Source of the DNA: Prevotellamassilia timonensis
Lineage (GTDB): Bacteria > Bacteroidota > Bacteroidia > Bacteroidales > Bacteroidaceae
Length of the DNA: 64,000 nucleotides
Direction: 5' to 3'
Assembly (NCBI RefSeq): GCF_900106785.1
Contig: NZ_LT629843.1
Coordinates: 268,291-332,290, forward strand
Part shown: positions 34,529 to 42,630 of the stretch, piece after piece
Layout: each line of letters starts with the position of its first letter
Numbering within the stretch: the first letter of the stretch is position 1
The notes under the pieces: model-generated
Told to the model about the DNA's origin: nothing
Database searches by the model: none
Seen by the model: the letters and a program-made list of their open reading frames with translations, nothing else
Program-made: the position numbers and the translations under genes

Positions 34529-35089
34529 ATGCTCGACGTAAAGAAATGCCTCAGCGACAGCGAGGAGAAAATGGACATGAGCGTGATGCACCTCGAAGAC
34601 ACGCTCGCCCAAATCCGTGCCGGCAAGGCCAACGTACATATCCTTGACGACCTGCGCGTCAACTCATACGGCTCTATGGTGCCCATCAACAATGTGGCAG
34701 CCATCACTACCCCCGACTCACGCACCATCGCCATCAAGCCTTGGGAGAAGAATATGTTCCCCGTTATTGAAAAGGCTATCATCGACTCTACCATCGGCAT
34801 CATGCCCGAAAACAACGGCGAGGTTATCCGTCTGGGCATCCCTCCCCTCACCGAGGACCGACGCAAGCAGCTCACCAAGCAGTGTGCCAAGGAGGCCGAG
34901 GAGGCTAAAGTGGCCATTCGCAACGCACGCCGCGAAGGCATCGACAAACTGAAGAAAGCCTTGAAGGACGGTCTGCCCGAAGACGTGGAGAAGGACGCCG
35001 AGGCTAATCTGCAAAAGATACACGACAAGAAGGTGAAGAGCATCGAGGAAATTCTTGCCACCAAGAACAAGGAAATCATGACGGTGTAA
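34529..35089 (+). CDS. frr: Ribosome recycling factor
   Basis: A 186-residue two-domain protein that, with EF-G, splits post-termination ribosomes in the cytoplasm. The ATG at 34529 (MLDVKKCLSDSEEKMDMSVM) gives the family's usual length. Typical segments are DLRVNSYGSMVPINNVAAIT, IGIMPENNGEVIRLGIPPLT and the helical C-terminus VRNARRE-type sequence (here IRNARREGIDKLKKALKD). It has its own promoter and ends at a hairpin before rsgA. Confidence 0.96.
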   Translation: MLDVKKCLSDSEEKMDMSVMHLEDTLAQIRAGKANVHILDDLRVNSYGSMVPINNVAAITTPDSRTIAIKPWEKNMFPVIEKAIIDSTIGIMPENNGEVIRLGIPPLTEDRRKQLTKQCAKEAEEAKVAIRNARREGIDKLKKALKDGLPEDVEKDAEANLQKIHDKKVKSIEEILATKNKEIMTV

Positions 35090-35126
35090 CTACAAACACA
35101 CCGCGATGTGACTAACAAATAAATTG

Positions 35127-35190
35127 AGAGTTTAAGAGTTCAGCACAGAGGCACTGCCAGCCAGGCCCGTGTTCTTGACTCTTAAACTCT
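35127..35190 (+). terminator. Long hairpin between frr and rsgA
   Basis: AGAGTTTAAGAGTTCA pairs with TGACTCTTAAACTCT (one bulge), with GGC-rich pairing inside. No T-run follows, so termination may be partial. Confidence 0.5.
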
Positions 35191-35214
35191 TAACTGTTTA
35201 TTCCCCCACACTTC

Positions 35215-36162
35215 ATGCACGGAAAAGTAATCAAAAGCACAGGCAGCTGGTACCTGGTGCGCACCGACGACGGGCGTGCCGTTGAGTGTAAGGTGAAAGG
35301 CAACTTCCGCCTGCGCGGCATACGCTCTACCAACCCCGTAGCCGTGGGCGATGGGGTGACCATCAAGGAGCAACCCGCCAAGGGCAGCGAGGAGGCGGCA
35401 GCCTTTATCACCGAAATTGACGAGCGACGCAACTACATCATTCGCAAGGCTTCGAACCTGTCGAAACAGAGCCACATTCTGGCCGCCAACGTGGACATGG
35501 CTCTGCTCGTGGTGACCATTGCACGCCCCGAAACGAGCACTACCTTTATCGACCGCTTTCTGGCCTCGGCCGAGGCTTACCGCGTGCCGGTGTGCATTGC
35601 CTTTAACAAGGAGGACGACCTCAGCCCTGCCGAGCGCGAGGTGATGGACTACTGGCAGGCGCTGTACACCAACATTGGCTACGAGTGCTACCGCATGTCG
35701 GCCCTCAACGCCCAAGGCATTGAACCGCTGCGCCAGGCGCTGCAAGGGCGCACCACGCTGCTGGCCGGCCACTCGGGGGTGGGCAAATCGACACTGCTCA
35801 ACCTGCTTATTCCCGACGCCCATGTGCGCACGGCACAAATATCTGACGCCCACGGCACGGGCATGCACACCACCACTTACAGCGAGTTGTTTGAACTGCC
35901 CGACGGGGGTGCGCTCATCGACATTCCGGGGGTAAAGGGCTTTGGCACTTTCAACATCGAACGCGACGAGGTGGCGCACTACTTTCGCGACATATTTGCC
36001 ATATCGGCCGACTGCCGCTTCAACAACTGCACCCACACCCACGAGCCGGGCTGCGCTGTGCTGCAGGCGCTCGAGGAACACCGTCTGGCCCCATCGCGCT
36101 ATGCGTCGTATCTGTCGATGATGGACGACCAGGACGAGGGTAAGTACCGGGCGGCTTATTGA
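35215..36162 (+). CDS. rsgA: Ribosome small subunit-dependent GTPase A
   Basis: A 315-residue circularly permuted GTPase that assists late 30S maturation. Order along the protein: OB-fold about residues 1-70; G4 motif NKED at 131-134; G1 loop GHSGVGKST at 185-193; G3 DIPG at 236-239; then a C-terminal zinc knuckle with Cys and His spaced as C-x5-C-x-H-x5-C. G4 before G1 is the hallmark of the family. It follows frr in the same direction. Confidence 0.95.
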   Translation: MHGKVIKSTGSWYLVRTDDGRAVECKVKGNFRLRGIRSTNPVAVGDGVTIKEQPAKGSEEAAAFITEIDERRNYIIRKASNLSKQSHILAANVDMALLVVTIARPETSTTFIDRFLASAEAYRVPVCIAFNKEDDLSPAEREVMDYWQALYTNIGYECYRMSALNAQGIEPLRQALQGRTTLLAGHSGVGKSTLLNLLIPDAHVRTAQISDAHGTGMHTTTYSELFELPDGGALIDIPGVKGFGTFNIERDEVAHYFRDIFAISADCRFNNCTHTHEPGCAVLQALEEHRLAPSRYASYLSMMDDQDEGKYRAAY

Positions 36163-36169
36163 TTGCTGA

Positions 36170-36215
36170 ATTGACGGGGTGATAAGTTAACGGGTTGACA
36201 GGTTAACGGGTAAGT
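36170..36215. repeat. GTTGAC/GTTAAC-unit repeat, left arm only
   Basis: About five degenerate 8-9 bp units (TTGACGGGG, AAGTTAACG, GGTTGACA, GGTTAACG, GGTAAG) lie just after rsgA. They resemble the left arms at 37300, 50873, 58732 and 63215, but no right arm is present nearby. Confidence 0.55.
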
Positions 36216-36244
36216 TTGCTCTGCATTATTGACAGATATATATG

Positions 36245-36591
36245 ACTCAACTTTCGGATTTAGCAAGTGCGGGCTGAAAGCCCAATGGAGCCCATAGCCC
36301 AGGGCAAGCGAAGCGGCACCCTGGGTATCGCGTGTTGGAGCAGTCGCGCCCTGTAAGGGCAAAAGCTTTAAGACATGGCGCAGATGTTGGACAAGACATA
36401 CATACGATGTTCCACTTAAAGACCGCTAAATCAGCTATCAAGTAAGAATAACAACATAAAGGGTTAAAGCTTTTGCCCTTACAGGGCGCGGAGACTCTAC
36501 TATGCGGAAGCCCCAGGGTGTCGCTTCGCTTGCCCTGGGCTATGCGCTCCATTGGGCTTTCAGCCCGCCCTTGTTAAATCCGAAACTTGAG
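36245..36591. repeat. 347-bp inverted-repeat element (GGGCTGAAAGCCC type)
   Basis: The outer arms CTCAACTTTCGGATTTA and TAAATCCGAAACTTGAG are near-perfect inverses. Inside, GCGGGCTGAAAGCCCAATGG, a GCCCAGGGCAAGCGAAGC word and GCCCTGTAAGGGCAAAAGC each recur inverted on the other side. Short open frames across it are artefacts of this element. I recall similar sequences scattered in other gut Bacteroidales genomes, but that recollection is unverified. Confidence 0.8.
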
Positions 36592-36644
36592 TATATGAGT
36601 AAATATATGACAGACTTGCCAATTGCCTCTAACCCCATAGTCCT

Positions 36645-36822
36645 TAACACAAGCAGAGGTAACTTTATAACCCCATAACCTTATAACCCCATAACCTCCA
36701 ACCTCATAACCTCCTTAGCCCCCTAACACAAGCAAAGGTAACTTTATAACCCCATAACCTTATAACCTCATAACCCCTCCCCTCATAACCTCATAACCTT
36801 ATAACCCCTTAACCTCCCCCCA
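36645..36822. repeat. CCCATAACCTTATAA tandem repeat in the nfeD leader
   Basis: Two direct copies, 79 bp apart, start with TAACACAAGC and run into AACTTTATAACCCCATAACC. Around them are many 7-9 bp units of the type CTTATAACC and CCCATAACC. The run ends about 5 bp before the nfeD ATG. The rest of 36163-36824 is the inverted repeat element. Confidence 0.65.
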
Positions 36823-36824
36823 CC

Positions 36825-37289
36825 ATGACTGTTATCATCATACTCGCAGCCTTTACGCTCATACTCGGGTTGATAGAGATATTCATCACCCCGGGGTTCG
36901 GCCTGGCAGGCATCGGTTCGATAATCTGTGCCCTGGCCGACGTTGTGCTCATCTACACCGACTACGGCTTTGGTTGGGCCTGCGGTGCCGTAGTCATCGG
37001 TTTGGCCGTGTTGGGCATCATGCTCTACATTGTGGCCCACTCGCGCACCTTCGACCGCATGAGCCTCCACACCGCCATCACATCAACCAACGCCACCACC
37101 GACCAGCTGTCGGTTAAGCCCGGCGACACCGGCAAAGCCCTCACGCGACTGGCCCTTGTGGGCAACGCCACCATAGGCGGCAAACAGGTCGAGGTGAAGT
37201 CATCGGGCGAATTTATAAATCCTGGCACACCCGTGCGCGTGGTAAGTGTCAGCGAAGCAACTATCATTGTTGAAAAAACTAACGAATAA
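36825..37289 (+). CDS. NfeD-like membrane protein
   Basis: A 154-residue protein with three closely packed N-terminal membrane segments (IIILAAFTLILGLIEIFI, then GIGSIICALADVVLIY, then WACGAVVIGLAVLGIMLYIV) and a C-terminal OB-fold of about 75 residues (GDTGKALTRLALVGNATIGG, PVRVVSVSEATIIVEK). That layout is the short NfeD family, which acts with flotillin-like proteins in membrane organisation. In many Bacteroidota a floA gene follows directly; here the next gene is an M6 protease, so the usual partner is not adjacent. Confidence 0.85.
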   Translation: MTVIIILAAFTLILGLIEIFITPGFGLAGIGSIICALADVVLIYTDYGFGWACGAVVIGLAVLGIMLYIVAHSRTFDRMSLHTAITSTNATTDQLSVKPGDTGKALTRLALVGNATIGGKQVEVKSSGEFINPGTPVRVVSVSEATIIVEKTNE

Positions 37290-37299
37290 CACGTTGGCA

Positions 37300-37440
37300 A
37301 CATTCTTGGTTAACGTGGTAACAAGTTGACAGATTTACAGGTAAGTATGTCATACATTACTTATTATGCTAAAGTAAGACTGGCAAGAAGCTCAGAAAAC
37401 TGGACCAACTTACCCGTTAACTTGTCAACCTGTTTGCTAA
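37300..37440. repeat. GTTAAC/GTTGAC inverted repeat between nfeD and the M6 protease gene
   Basis: The left arm (GGTTAACGTGGTAACAAGTT, then GACAGATTTACAGGTAAG) faces the right arm (CTTACCCGTTAACTTGTCAA, then CCTGTTTGC) across about 70 bp. Arms are built of 8-9 bp units of the form GTTRACRRG. Confidence 0.7.
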
Positions 37441-37501
37441 TTACGCCAAAGCGTAACGAACAAGCAGGTGTTATACGCCTATATAATATATAATACTACA
37501 A

Positions 37502-39340
37502 ATGAAACTCCGACACACCATACTGTCACTTGCGCTTGCCACTTGTGCCACAGCTGCCATGCAAGCCACCACTCCCGTACGTCGCACCATCAGCCACCAA
37601 CAGCCCAACGGACAGGTGGTCACCATCAATGCCGTGGGCAACGGGCGCTACACGCTTTACAGCCTCGATGGCACCGCCGTGCTGCCCGGCACCGACGGAC
37701 ACTACTACTATGCCACGCTGAACGCTGACGGACAGCTCGCCATTGGCACCACCCTTGCCGGCTACGCGGCCCGCAGCACGGCACAACCACGCTTGAGCAC
37801 GGCACAGACCGAGGCACTGCTCAACGCCGCACTGCCCGTGGCCCCCGTGGTGCGTCAGGGGGGCATGAGTGCCAAGAGCCTGACCACCAGCACGCCCGAC
37901 GGGTTGGGCGAATATGGCAAGAGTGCACTGGGCGCCGTGCAGAGCATTGGCAGCCCCACACTGCCCGTGGTGATGGTTGACTTTGCCGACCGCGCATTTC
38001 AGGACACCATTACCACTGCCAAGGTGACACGCTTCTTTAACGAAACGGGCTACCGCGACGAACCCGCTGCACGCGGCTCGGTGCGCGACTACTTTGTGGC
38101 ACAGAGCGACAGCTTGTTTACCCCTACTTTTGAGGTAGTGGCCCACGTCAAACTGCCCAGCGGCTATGTCTACTACGGCAAGGACGGCAACGGCGGCAGC
38201 ACCGACCCCAATGCCCGGCAATTTGTGATTGACGCGCTGGCCGAGGCTTCGAAAGTGGTGGACTTTGGCTCTTACTGCACCCCAGGCAGCACCGATGTGC
38301 CAATGGTTGTGCTCATGTTTGCGGGGCCGGGGCAGCAATCGTCGTTTGAGGACGGCAACAGCAACTACCTGTGGGCCAAGTTTCAGCAGAGCAGTTTCAG
38401 TGTGAACGACAACAAATACCAAGTGCGCTCCTACTTTATGGGCAACGAATTGCTGCAAACTTATGGCAAGGACGAGAACGATGTGACGGGAGCCGCCATA
38501 GATGGTGTGGGTCTTTTTGCTCATGAGTTTGGTCACGCTCTGGGTTTGCCCGACTATTATAACACGCAGAACAGTTCGGCTTTCAACACCATGGGCTATT
38601 GGGACATCATGGACTACGGCCAATATTACCAGAACGGCTACCGCCCCATAGGCTACACTGCCCACGAGCGCAGCTATCTGGGCTGGCTGCATGTGACGGA
38701 ACTCACCGACAGCGCACAGGCCTGCCGCCTGCTGGCTCTCGACGGCTCGCAAGGCAACGAGGGCGGTGCCCGCGCCTACGTGGTGCGCAACCCCGAGTAT
38801 GCTAACGAGTACTATATGTTTGAAAACCGCACCACAAACACCTGGCACACCAAGACCATGGGCACTGGCATGCTCATCACGCACATTGACTACGACCGCC
38901 AGGCATGGAACGGAAACCGCGTCAACACCCAGAAGAACCACCAGCGCATGCAGTTTGTGCCGGCCGACGGCATAAAGGAGGGCAACACCACGAGCGAGAG
39001 CATGAACATGAATGCTTTGTTTGCCGGCTACCGCGCCGACCTCTTTCCCGGCACCAAGGGGGTGACACAGTTCCCCAGCGCTGACACACCTGCCGCCACG
39101 CTGTACAACGGCAGCAGCAAGTTGCTTGAACGACCCATTTACAACATTGCGGTACAACCCGACGGCAGCATCACTTTCGGCTATCTTGACGCCTCAATAA
39201 CTGGCATCGGGCAGACTGCTACCGTGGTACGCCAACCGGCCAAAGCCATCTACGACATGAGCGGACGCCGCATAGCCTCGTGGGAGACTGCCGCACCGGG
39301 CCTTTACATTGTAAACGGGGTGAAGGTGGCCAAACGCTGA
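37502..39340 (+). CDS. Secreted M6-family metalloprotease
   Basis: A 612-residue zinc protease. The signal peptide is MKLRHTILSLALATCATAAM with cleavage near QAT. A propeptide-like region covers up to about residue 150. The catalytic domain begins at LPVVMVDFADRAFQ and contains HEFGHALGLPD with zinc ligands His341 and His345 and catalytic Glu342, plus GYWDIMDYG as the Met-turn-like segment. The C-terminus (IYDMSGRRIASWETAAPGLY then IVNGVKVAKR) is a T9SS-like tail, so the enzyme is probably displayed on or released from the surface. Immune-inhibitor-A-like relatives digest host proteins; the target here is unknown. Confidence 0.9.
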   Translation: MKLRHTILSLALATCATAAMQATTPVRRTISHQQPNGQVVTINAVGNGRYTLYSLDGTAVLPGTDGHYYYATLNADGQLAIGTTLAGYAARSTAQPRLSTAQTEALLNAALPVAPVVRQGGMSAKSLTTSTPDGLGEYGKSALGAVQSIGSPTLPVVMVDFADRAFQDTITTAKVTRFFNETGYRDEPAARGSVRDYFVAQSDSLFTPTFEVVAHVKLPSGYVYYGKDGNGGSTDPNARQFVIDALAEASKVVDFGSYCTPGSTDVPMVVLMFAGPGQQSSFEDGNSNYLWAKFQQSSFSVNDNKYQVRSYFMGNELLQTYGKDENDVTGAAIDGVGLFAHEFGHALGLPDYYNTQNSSAFNTMGYWDIMDYGQYYQNGYRPIGYTAHERSYLGWLHVTELTDSAQACRLLALDGSQGNEGGARAYVVRNPEYANEYYMFENRTTNTWHTKTMGTGMLITHIDYDRQAWNGNRVNTQKNHQRMQFVPADGIKEGNTTSESMNMNALFAGYRADLFPGTKGVTQFPSADTPAATLYNGSSKLLERPIYNIAVQPDGSITFGYLDASITGIGQTATVVRQPAKAIYDMSGRRIASWETAAPGLYIVNGVKVAKR

Positions 39341-39477
39341 CACCAACGGCTGCCGCCTCTGACTTGCCGCAGGCCCGTTATTTACAAGAGTTGTTCAACA
39401 GTGCGTCACACACGTTTGTCCTCGCGTTAAAACAAGATAAATATAACCGAAAGGACGGATAAGTAAGATTTTGTACG

Positions 39478-39485
39478 TATTTTTG
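39478..39485 (+). promoter_or_regulatory. Putative -7 box for the DUF6242 lipoprotein gene
   Basis: TATTTTTG fits TAnnTTTG, 80 bp upstream of the ATG at 39566. No -33 box at standard spacing. Confidence 0.4.
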
Positions 39486-39565
39486 CAACTTGATAAAGTA
39501 GGCACTACGCTGCAAGTATACATTATTGTATTGGCAAGCAGCCGCCTTACCCCACATTATAATAT

Positions 39566-40939
39566 ATGAAGAAGAACAGCATATTCAGCCTCATACTCGC
39601 CCTGGCAGCCGGACTCACACTGGCCACGGCTTGCGACACGTCGAGCGAAGTGACCGAGAGCGACTCGGCACGCGACTGCCTCATAACCTCGGCCACAATG
39701 GGTACTCTCAAACGCCAGGTGCATATGATCAATGCAGCCGGCCGCGACACTACCTACACCTACACGGTGACGGGGGCTGCCTACAACCTGACCATCGACC
39801 AGGTGAACAACCGCATATTCAACGAGGATTCTCTGCCTACCGGCACACGCACCGACAAACTGGTGTTTGCCAGCTCAAGCGGCATTAGCAGCACGGGCAC
39901 ACTGGCCATCAAGAGCCTCTACTCGGGCAAGGATACGCTCTACACCTATACCGACAGCACCGACTTCAGCGTAAAACGCGAGGTTTCGGTGTACGACACT
40001 TATGGTGAGCGCAAGCGCACCTACACCTTCGACATTCGCGTGCACCGCCAGGAGGCCGACTCTACGGCATGGCAGCAGGTGGCAGCTAATCCGCTGAGCG
40101 ATGTGGCCTCGTTTGTCAAGAGCCGCGCGCTCACTGCGGGCAACACGCTCTATGTGTTTGGCCAGCGCGCCGACGGCAAGGTGCAGGTGGTGCAGACGTC
40201 TGTCATGGCCCCCGACTTTGACGGCAGCGCGGCCAACATCAGCACCACGGGCTTTGATGTGCGCAGCGTGACACACTTCGACGGCCACTTCTATGCGCTG
40301 GCCAACGGCACACTCATGCACTCGGCCAACGCTGCCGAGGGTTGGCAAACGGCCACCACACACCACACTTTCAGCGCCATAGCGGGCTGCACGGCCGACA
40401 GCATTTATGCCATTTCTAACGCACAGATGTGGGCCTCGGCCAATGGCACGGACTGGGCGCCGTCTGCCATCGACACCGACGCACAGCTACCTGCGGGCAA
40501 CAATGTGGCTTCGGCCACGGTGGCCTCACGCATTAACAAACCGGCCCAGATGCTCGTCATGGTGGGCATTGAAGGTGGCAAGGCCAATGTGTGGAAACAC
40601 GACATCGACTCGGTGGGCGGTTTCTTCACGCCGTGGTACAACTTGCCCCAAACCAGCGAGTTGGGCGCTTATGCCTGTCCCGTTGTGCAGCAGCACACAC
40701 TCTTTGGCTACGACACCAACACGGTGCTCGCCGGCCTCAGCGCCGAAGGGGTAGTTGCCCCGTTCTATGTGAGCCGCGACAACGGCCGCACATGGCGCAC
40801 CGATGTGCTGACACACCCCACGCTGACGGGGGCCACCTCGCTGGCCGTTACCACCGATGCCAACAATTACATCTGGCTCATCTGCGGTGGCACCGGTGTG
40901 GTGTATAAAGGACGCATCAACCGCCTCGGGTGGGAATAA
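39566..40939 (+). CDS. DUF6242-type lipoprotein
   Basis: A 457-residue protein with a lipoprotein signal (MKKNSIFSLILALAAGLTLA followed by TAC, lipid-bearing Cys at residue 23). Residues about 25-165 form a beta-rich N-terminal domain (ATMGTLKRQVHMINAAGRDT). The rest has repeated short motifs of propeller type (LYVFGQRADGKVQV, FYALANGTLMHSANAAEGW, IYAISNAQMWASANGTDW, FYVSRDNGRTWRTDV), like kelch or sialidase BNR repeats. This matches what I know as the DUF6242 family of Bacteroidales. The function is unknown; surface or periplasmic recognition is plausible. Confidence 0.75.
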   Translation: MKKNSIFSLILALAAGLTLATACDTSSEVTESDSARDCLITSATMGTLKRQVHMINAAGRDTTYTYTVTGAAYNLTIDQVNNRIFNEDSLPTGTRTDKLVFASSSGISSTGTLAIKSLYSGKDTLYTYTDSTDFSVKREVSVYDTYGERKRTYTFDIRVHRQEADSTAWQQVAANPLSDVASFVKSRALTAGNTLYVFGQRADGKVQVVQTSVMAPDFDGSAANISTTGFDVRSVTHFDGHFYALANGTLMHSANAAEGWQTATTHHTFSAIAGCTADSIYAISNAQMWASANGTDWAPSAIDTDAQLPAGNNVASATVASRINKPAQMLVMVGIEGGKANVWKHDIDSVGGFFTPWYNLPQTSELGAYACPVVQQHTLFGYDTNTVLAGLSAEGVVAPFYVSRDNGRTWRTDVLTHPTLTGATSLAVTTDANNYIWLICGGTGVVYKGRINRLGWE

Positions 40940-41009
40940 CAAGCGCAACGGCTGCACATTTGCACATCTGCGAGCATAGCGAGCGCATCACCTGCACATC
41001 TGCATCATC

Positions 41010-41017
41010 TATATTTG
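41010..41017 (+). promoter_or_regulatory. Putative -7 box for the DUF6089-uppS-bamA-ompH group
   Basis: TATATTTG, 33 bp upstream of the ATG at 41050. It fits the -7 consensus; no -33 box is clear. Confidence 0.45.
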
Positions 41018-41049
41018 TTTTGGCCACAACTAATCACATATTCATCGTC

Positions 41050-41757
41050 ATGCGGCAGCACCTTGCGGTGTTGGCCGCATTGGTGTGTTTGTGTGTGGCA
41101 GCACTCGCATCCCCCACCCAAGCCCGCGCACAAGTGCAGGCCGACGAGAGCGTGTACCGTCTGGAACTGGGAGCCGGCATTGGCGGCGCTTTCAACTTTA
41201 CCGATGTCAAGGACAACATAGGCATGGCTGCCGCCGCGGTGGCACGCTTCCCCTTCAATCCGCGCATGGCACTCAAAACGCAGTTCAGCTTTGCACAAGC
41301 AAAGGGCAGCACCGCCGGGCTCAAAGCCTTTTATCCAGCCAACACCGGGGCTGCAGGGGCCGAACGGCTCAACTACCAGGTGAGCAGTGCCATATACGAC
41401 CTGTCGGCACTCTACGAACTGCACTTCCTGCCCTACGGCTATGAGCGCGACTACCGCCACTACTCACGCATCGTGCCCTATGTGCAAATGGGCTTCGGAC
41501 TGACTTACGGCGCCGCAGGAAAGGCTTTTACAGCCAACATTCCACTCGGCGCAGGACTTAAATACAAACTGGGGCCACGCCTCAACCTGGGGCTCGACTG
41601 GCTGGTGCACTTCAGCCTGAGCGACAAACTCGACGGACTCGAAGCGCCTCTGGGCATCAAGAGCGAAATGTTCCGCAACAAAGACATTTACTCAACCCTC
41701 TCCCTCACCCTCACCTACGACCTCAACCCAAAGTGCCCCACGTGCAACAGGGACTGA
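41050..41757 (+). CDS. DUF6089-family outer-membrane beta-barrel protein
   Basis: A 235-residue protein. The ATG at 41050 gives a signal peptide with the core [16 protein letters not shown]. The mature part has amphipathic strands ([88 protein letters not shown]) characteristic of DUF6089 barrels. In Bacteroidota this gene commonly lies just before uppS and bamA, as here (37 bp to uppS). The tight linkage suggests a role with the outer-membrane assembly machine, but none has been shown to my knowledge. Confidence 0.8.
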   Translation: MRQHLAVLAALVCLCVAALASPTQARAQVQADESVYRLELGAGIGGAFNFTDVKDNIGMAAAAVARFPFNPRMALKTQFSFAQAKGSTAGLKAFYPANTGAAGAERLNYQVSSAIYDLSALYELHFLPYGYERDYRHYSRIVPYVQMGFGLTYGAAGKAFTANIPLGAGLKYKLGPRLNLGLDWLVHFSLSDKLDGLEAPLGIKSEMFRNKDIYSTLSLTLTYDLNPKCPTCNRD

Positions 41758-41794
41758 GGCACTCACACCCCCTAACCTATACAAAGAGAAACTT

Positions 41795-42511
41795 ATGCAA
41801 AAGATACCTGCCCACATAGCCATCATCATGGACGGCAACGGACGTTGGGCCAAAGCACGCGGTCTCGACCGCAGCATGGGACACCAACAAGGCGTTGTGG
41901 CCGTGCGCGAAATTACCACGGCCTGCTCCAATCTGGGCGTAAAGTTCTTGACGCTCTACACCTTCTCTACCGAAAACTGGAACCGCCCGGCCAACGAGGT
42001 GGCTGCACTGATGTCGCTCATTCTGACATCGCTCGAGGAGGAACTCTTTATGAACAACAACGTGCGCCTGCGCATCATTGGCGACCTCAGCCGCGTGCCC
42101 GAGGTGGTGCGCGAGTCGATACTCGGTCTGCAACAGCGCACATCTGTCAATACGGGCATGACCATGGTTATTGCCCTGAGCTACAGCTCGCGATGGGAAA
42201 TGACCAATGCCGTGCAGCGCATTGCTACAGAAGTGGCCGAGGGCAAACTCACACCGGCCGACATCAACGAGCAAACCATAACAGACCACCTCAGCACCAA
42301 CTTCATGCCCGACCCCGACCTGCTCATACGCACAGGCGGCGAGGTGCGGCTGAGCAACTACCTGCTGTGGCAGTGTGCCTACACCGAACTCTACTTCTGC
42401 CAAACCTTCTGGCCCGACTTTCACAAGGCCGACCTCGTAAAGGCCATCGAATGGTTTAACCACCGCGAACGGCGCTACGGAAAAACAAGCGAACAAGTGA
42501 CCAAGGCTTGA
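41795..42511 (+). CDS. uppS: Isoprenyl transferase (undecaprenyl diphosphate synthase)
   Basis: A 238-residue cis-prenyltransferase that makes the C55 lipid carrier for peptidoglycan and surface polysaccharides. The signature [12 protein letters not shown] holds the catalytic Asp13. [13 protein letters not shown] and [20 protein letters not shown] complete the family motifs. Its length is normal. It precedes bamA in a conserved envelope cluster. Confidence 0.95.
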   Translation: MQKIPAHIAIIMDGNGRWAKARGLDRSMGHQQGVVAVREITTACSNLGVKFLTLYTFSTENWNRPANEVAALMSLILTSLEEELFMNNNVRLRIIGDLSRVPEVVRESILGLQQRTSVNTGMTMVIALSYSSRWEMTNAVQRIATEVAEGKLTPADINEQTITDHLSTNFMPDPDLLIRTGGEVRLSNYLLWQCAYTELYFCQTFWPDFHKADLVKAIEWFNHRERRYGKTSEQVTKA

Positions 42512-42630
42512 TGTGTCACAACCCGGCGTGATACCATGCCCTGCTCTGCCCGCCGCCACCGCAACATACAGCGCTTACAGCTCCCAACGAGCCACACACG
42601 CGCTCACCTTACGCAACAACACAACGATAA

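Noticed and set aside
36156-36552. Two short minus-strand open frames with proline/glycine-rich products
   Set aside because: They are translations of the 347-bp inverted-repeat element and have the same words on both arms, so they are not genes.
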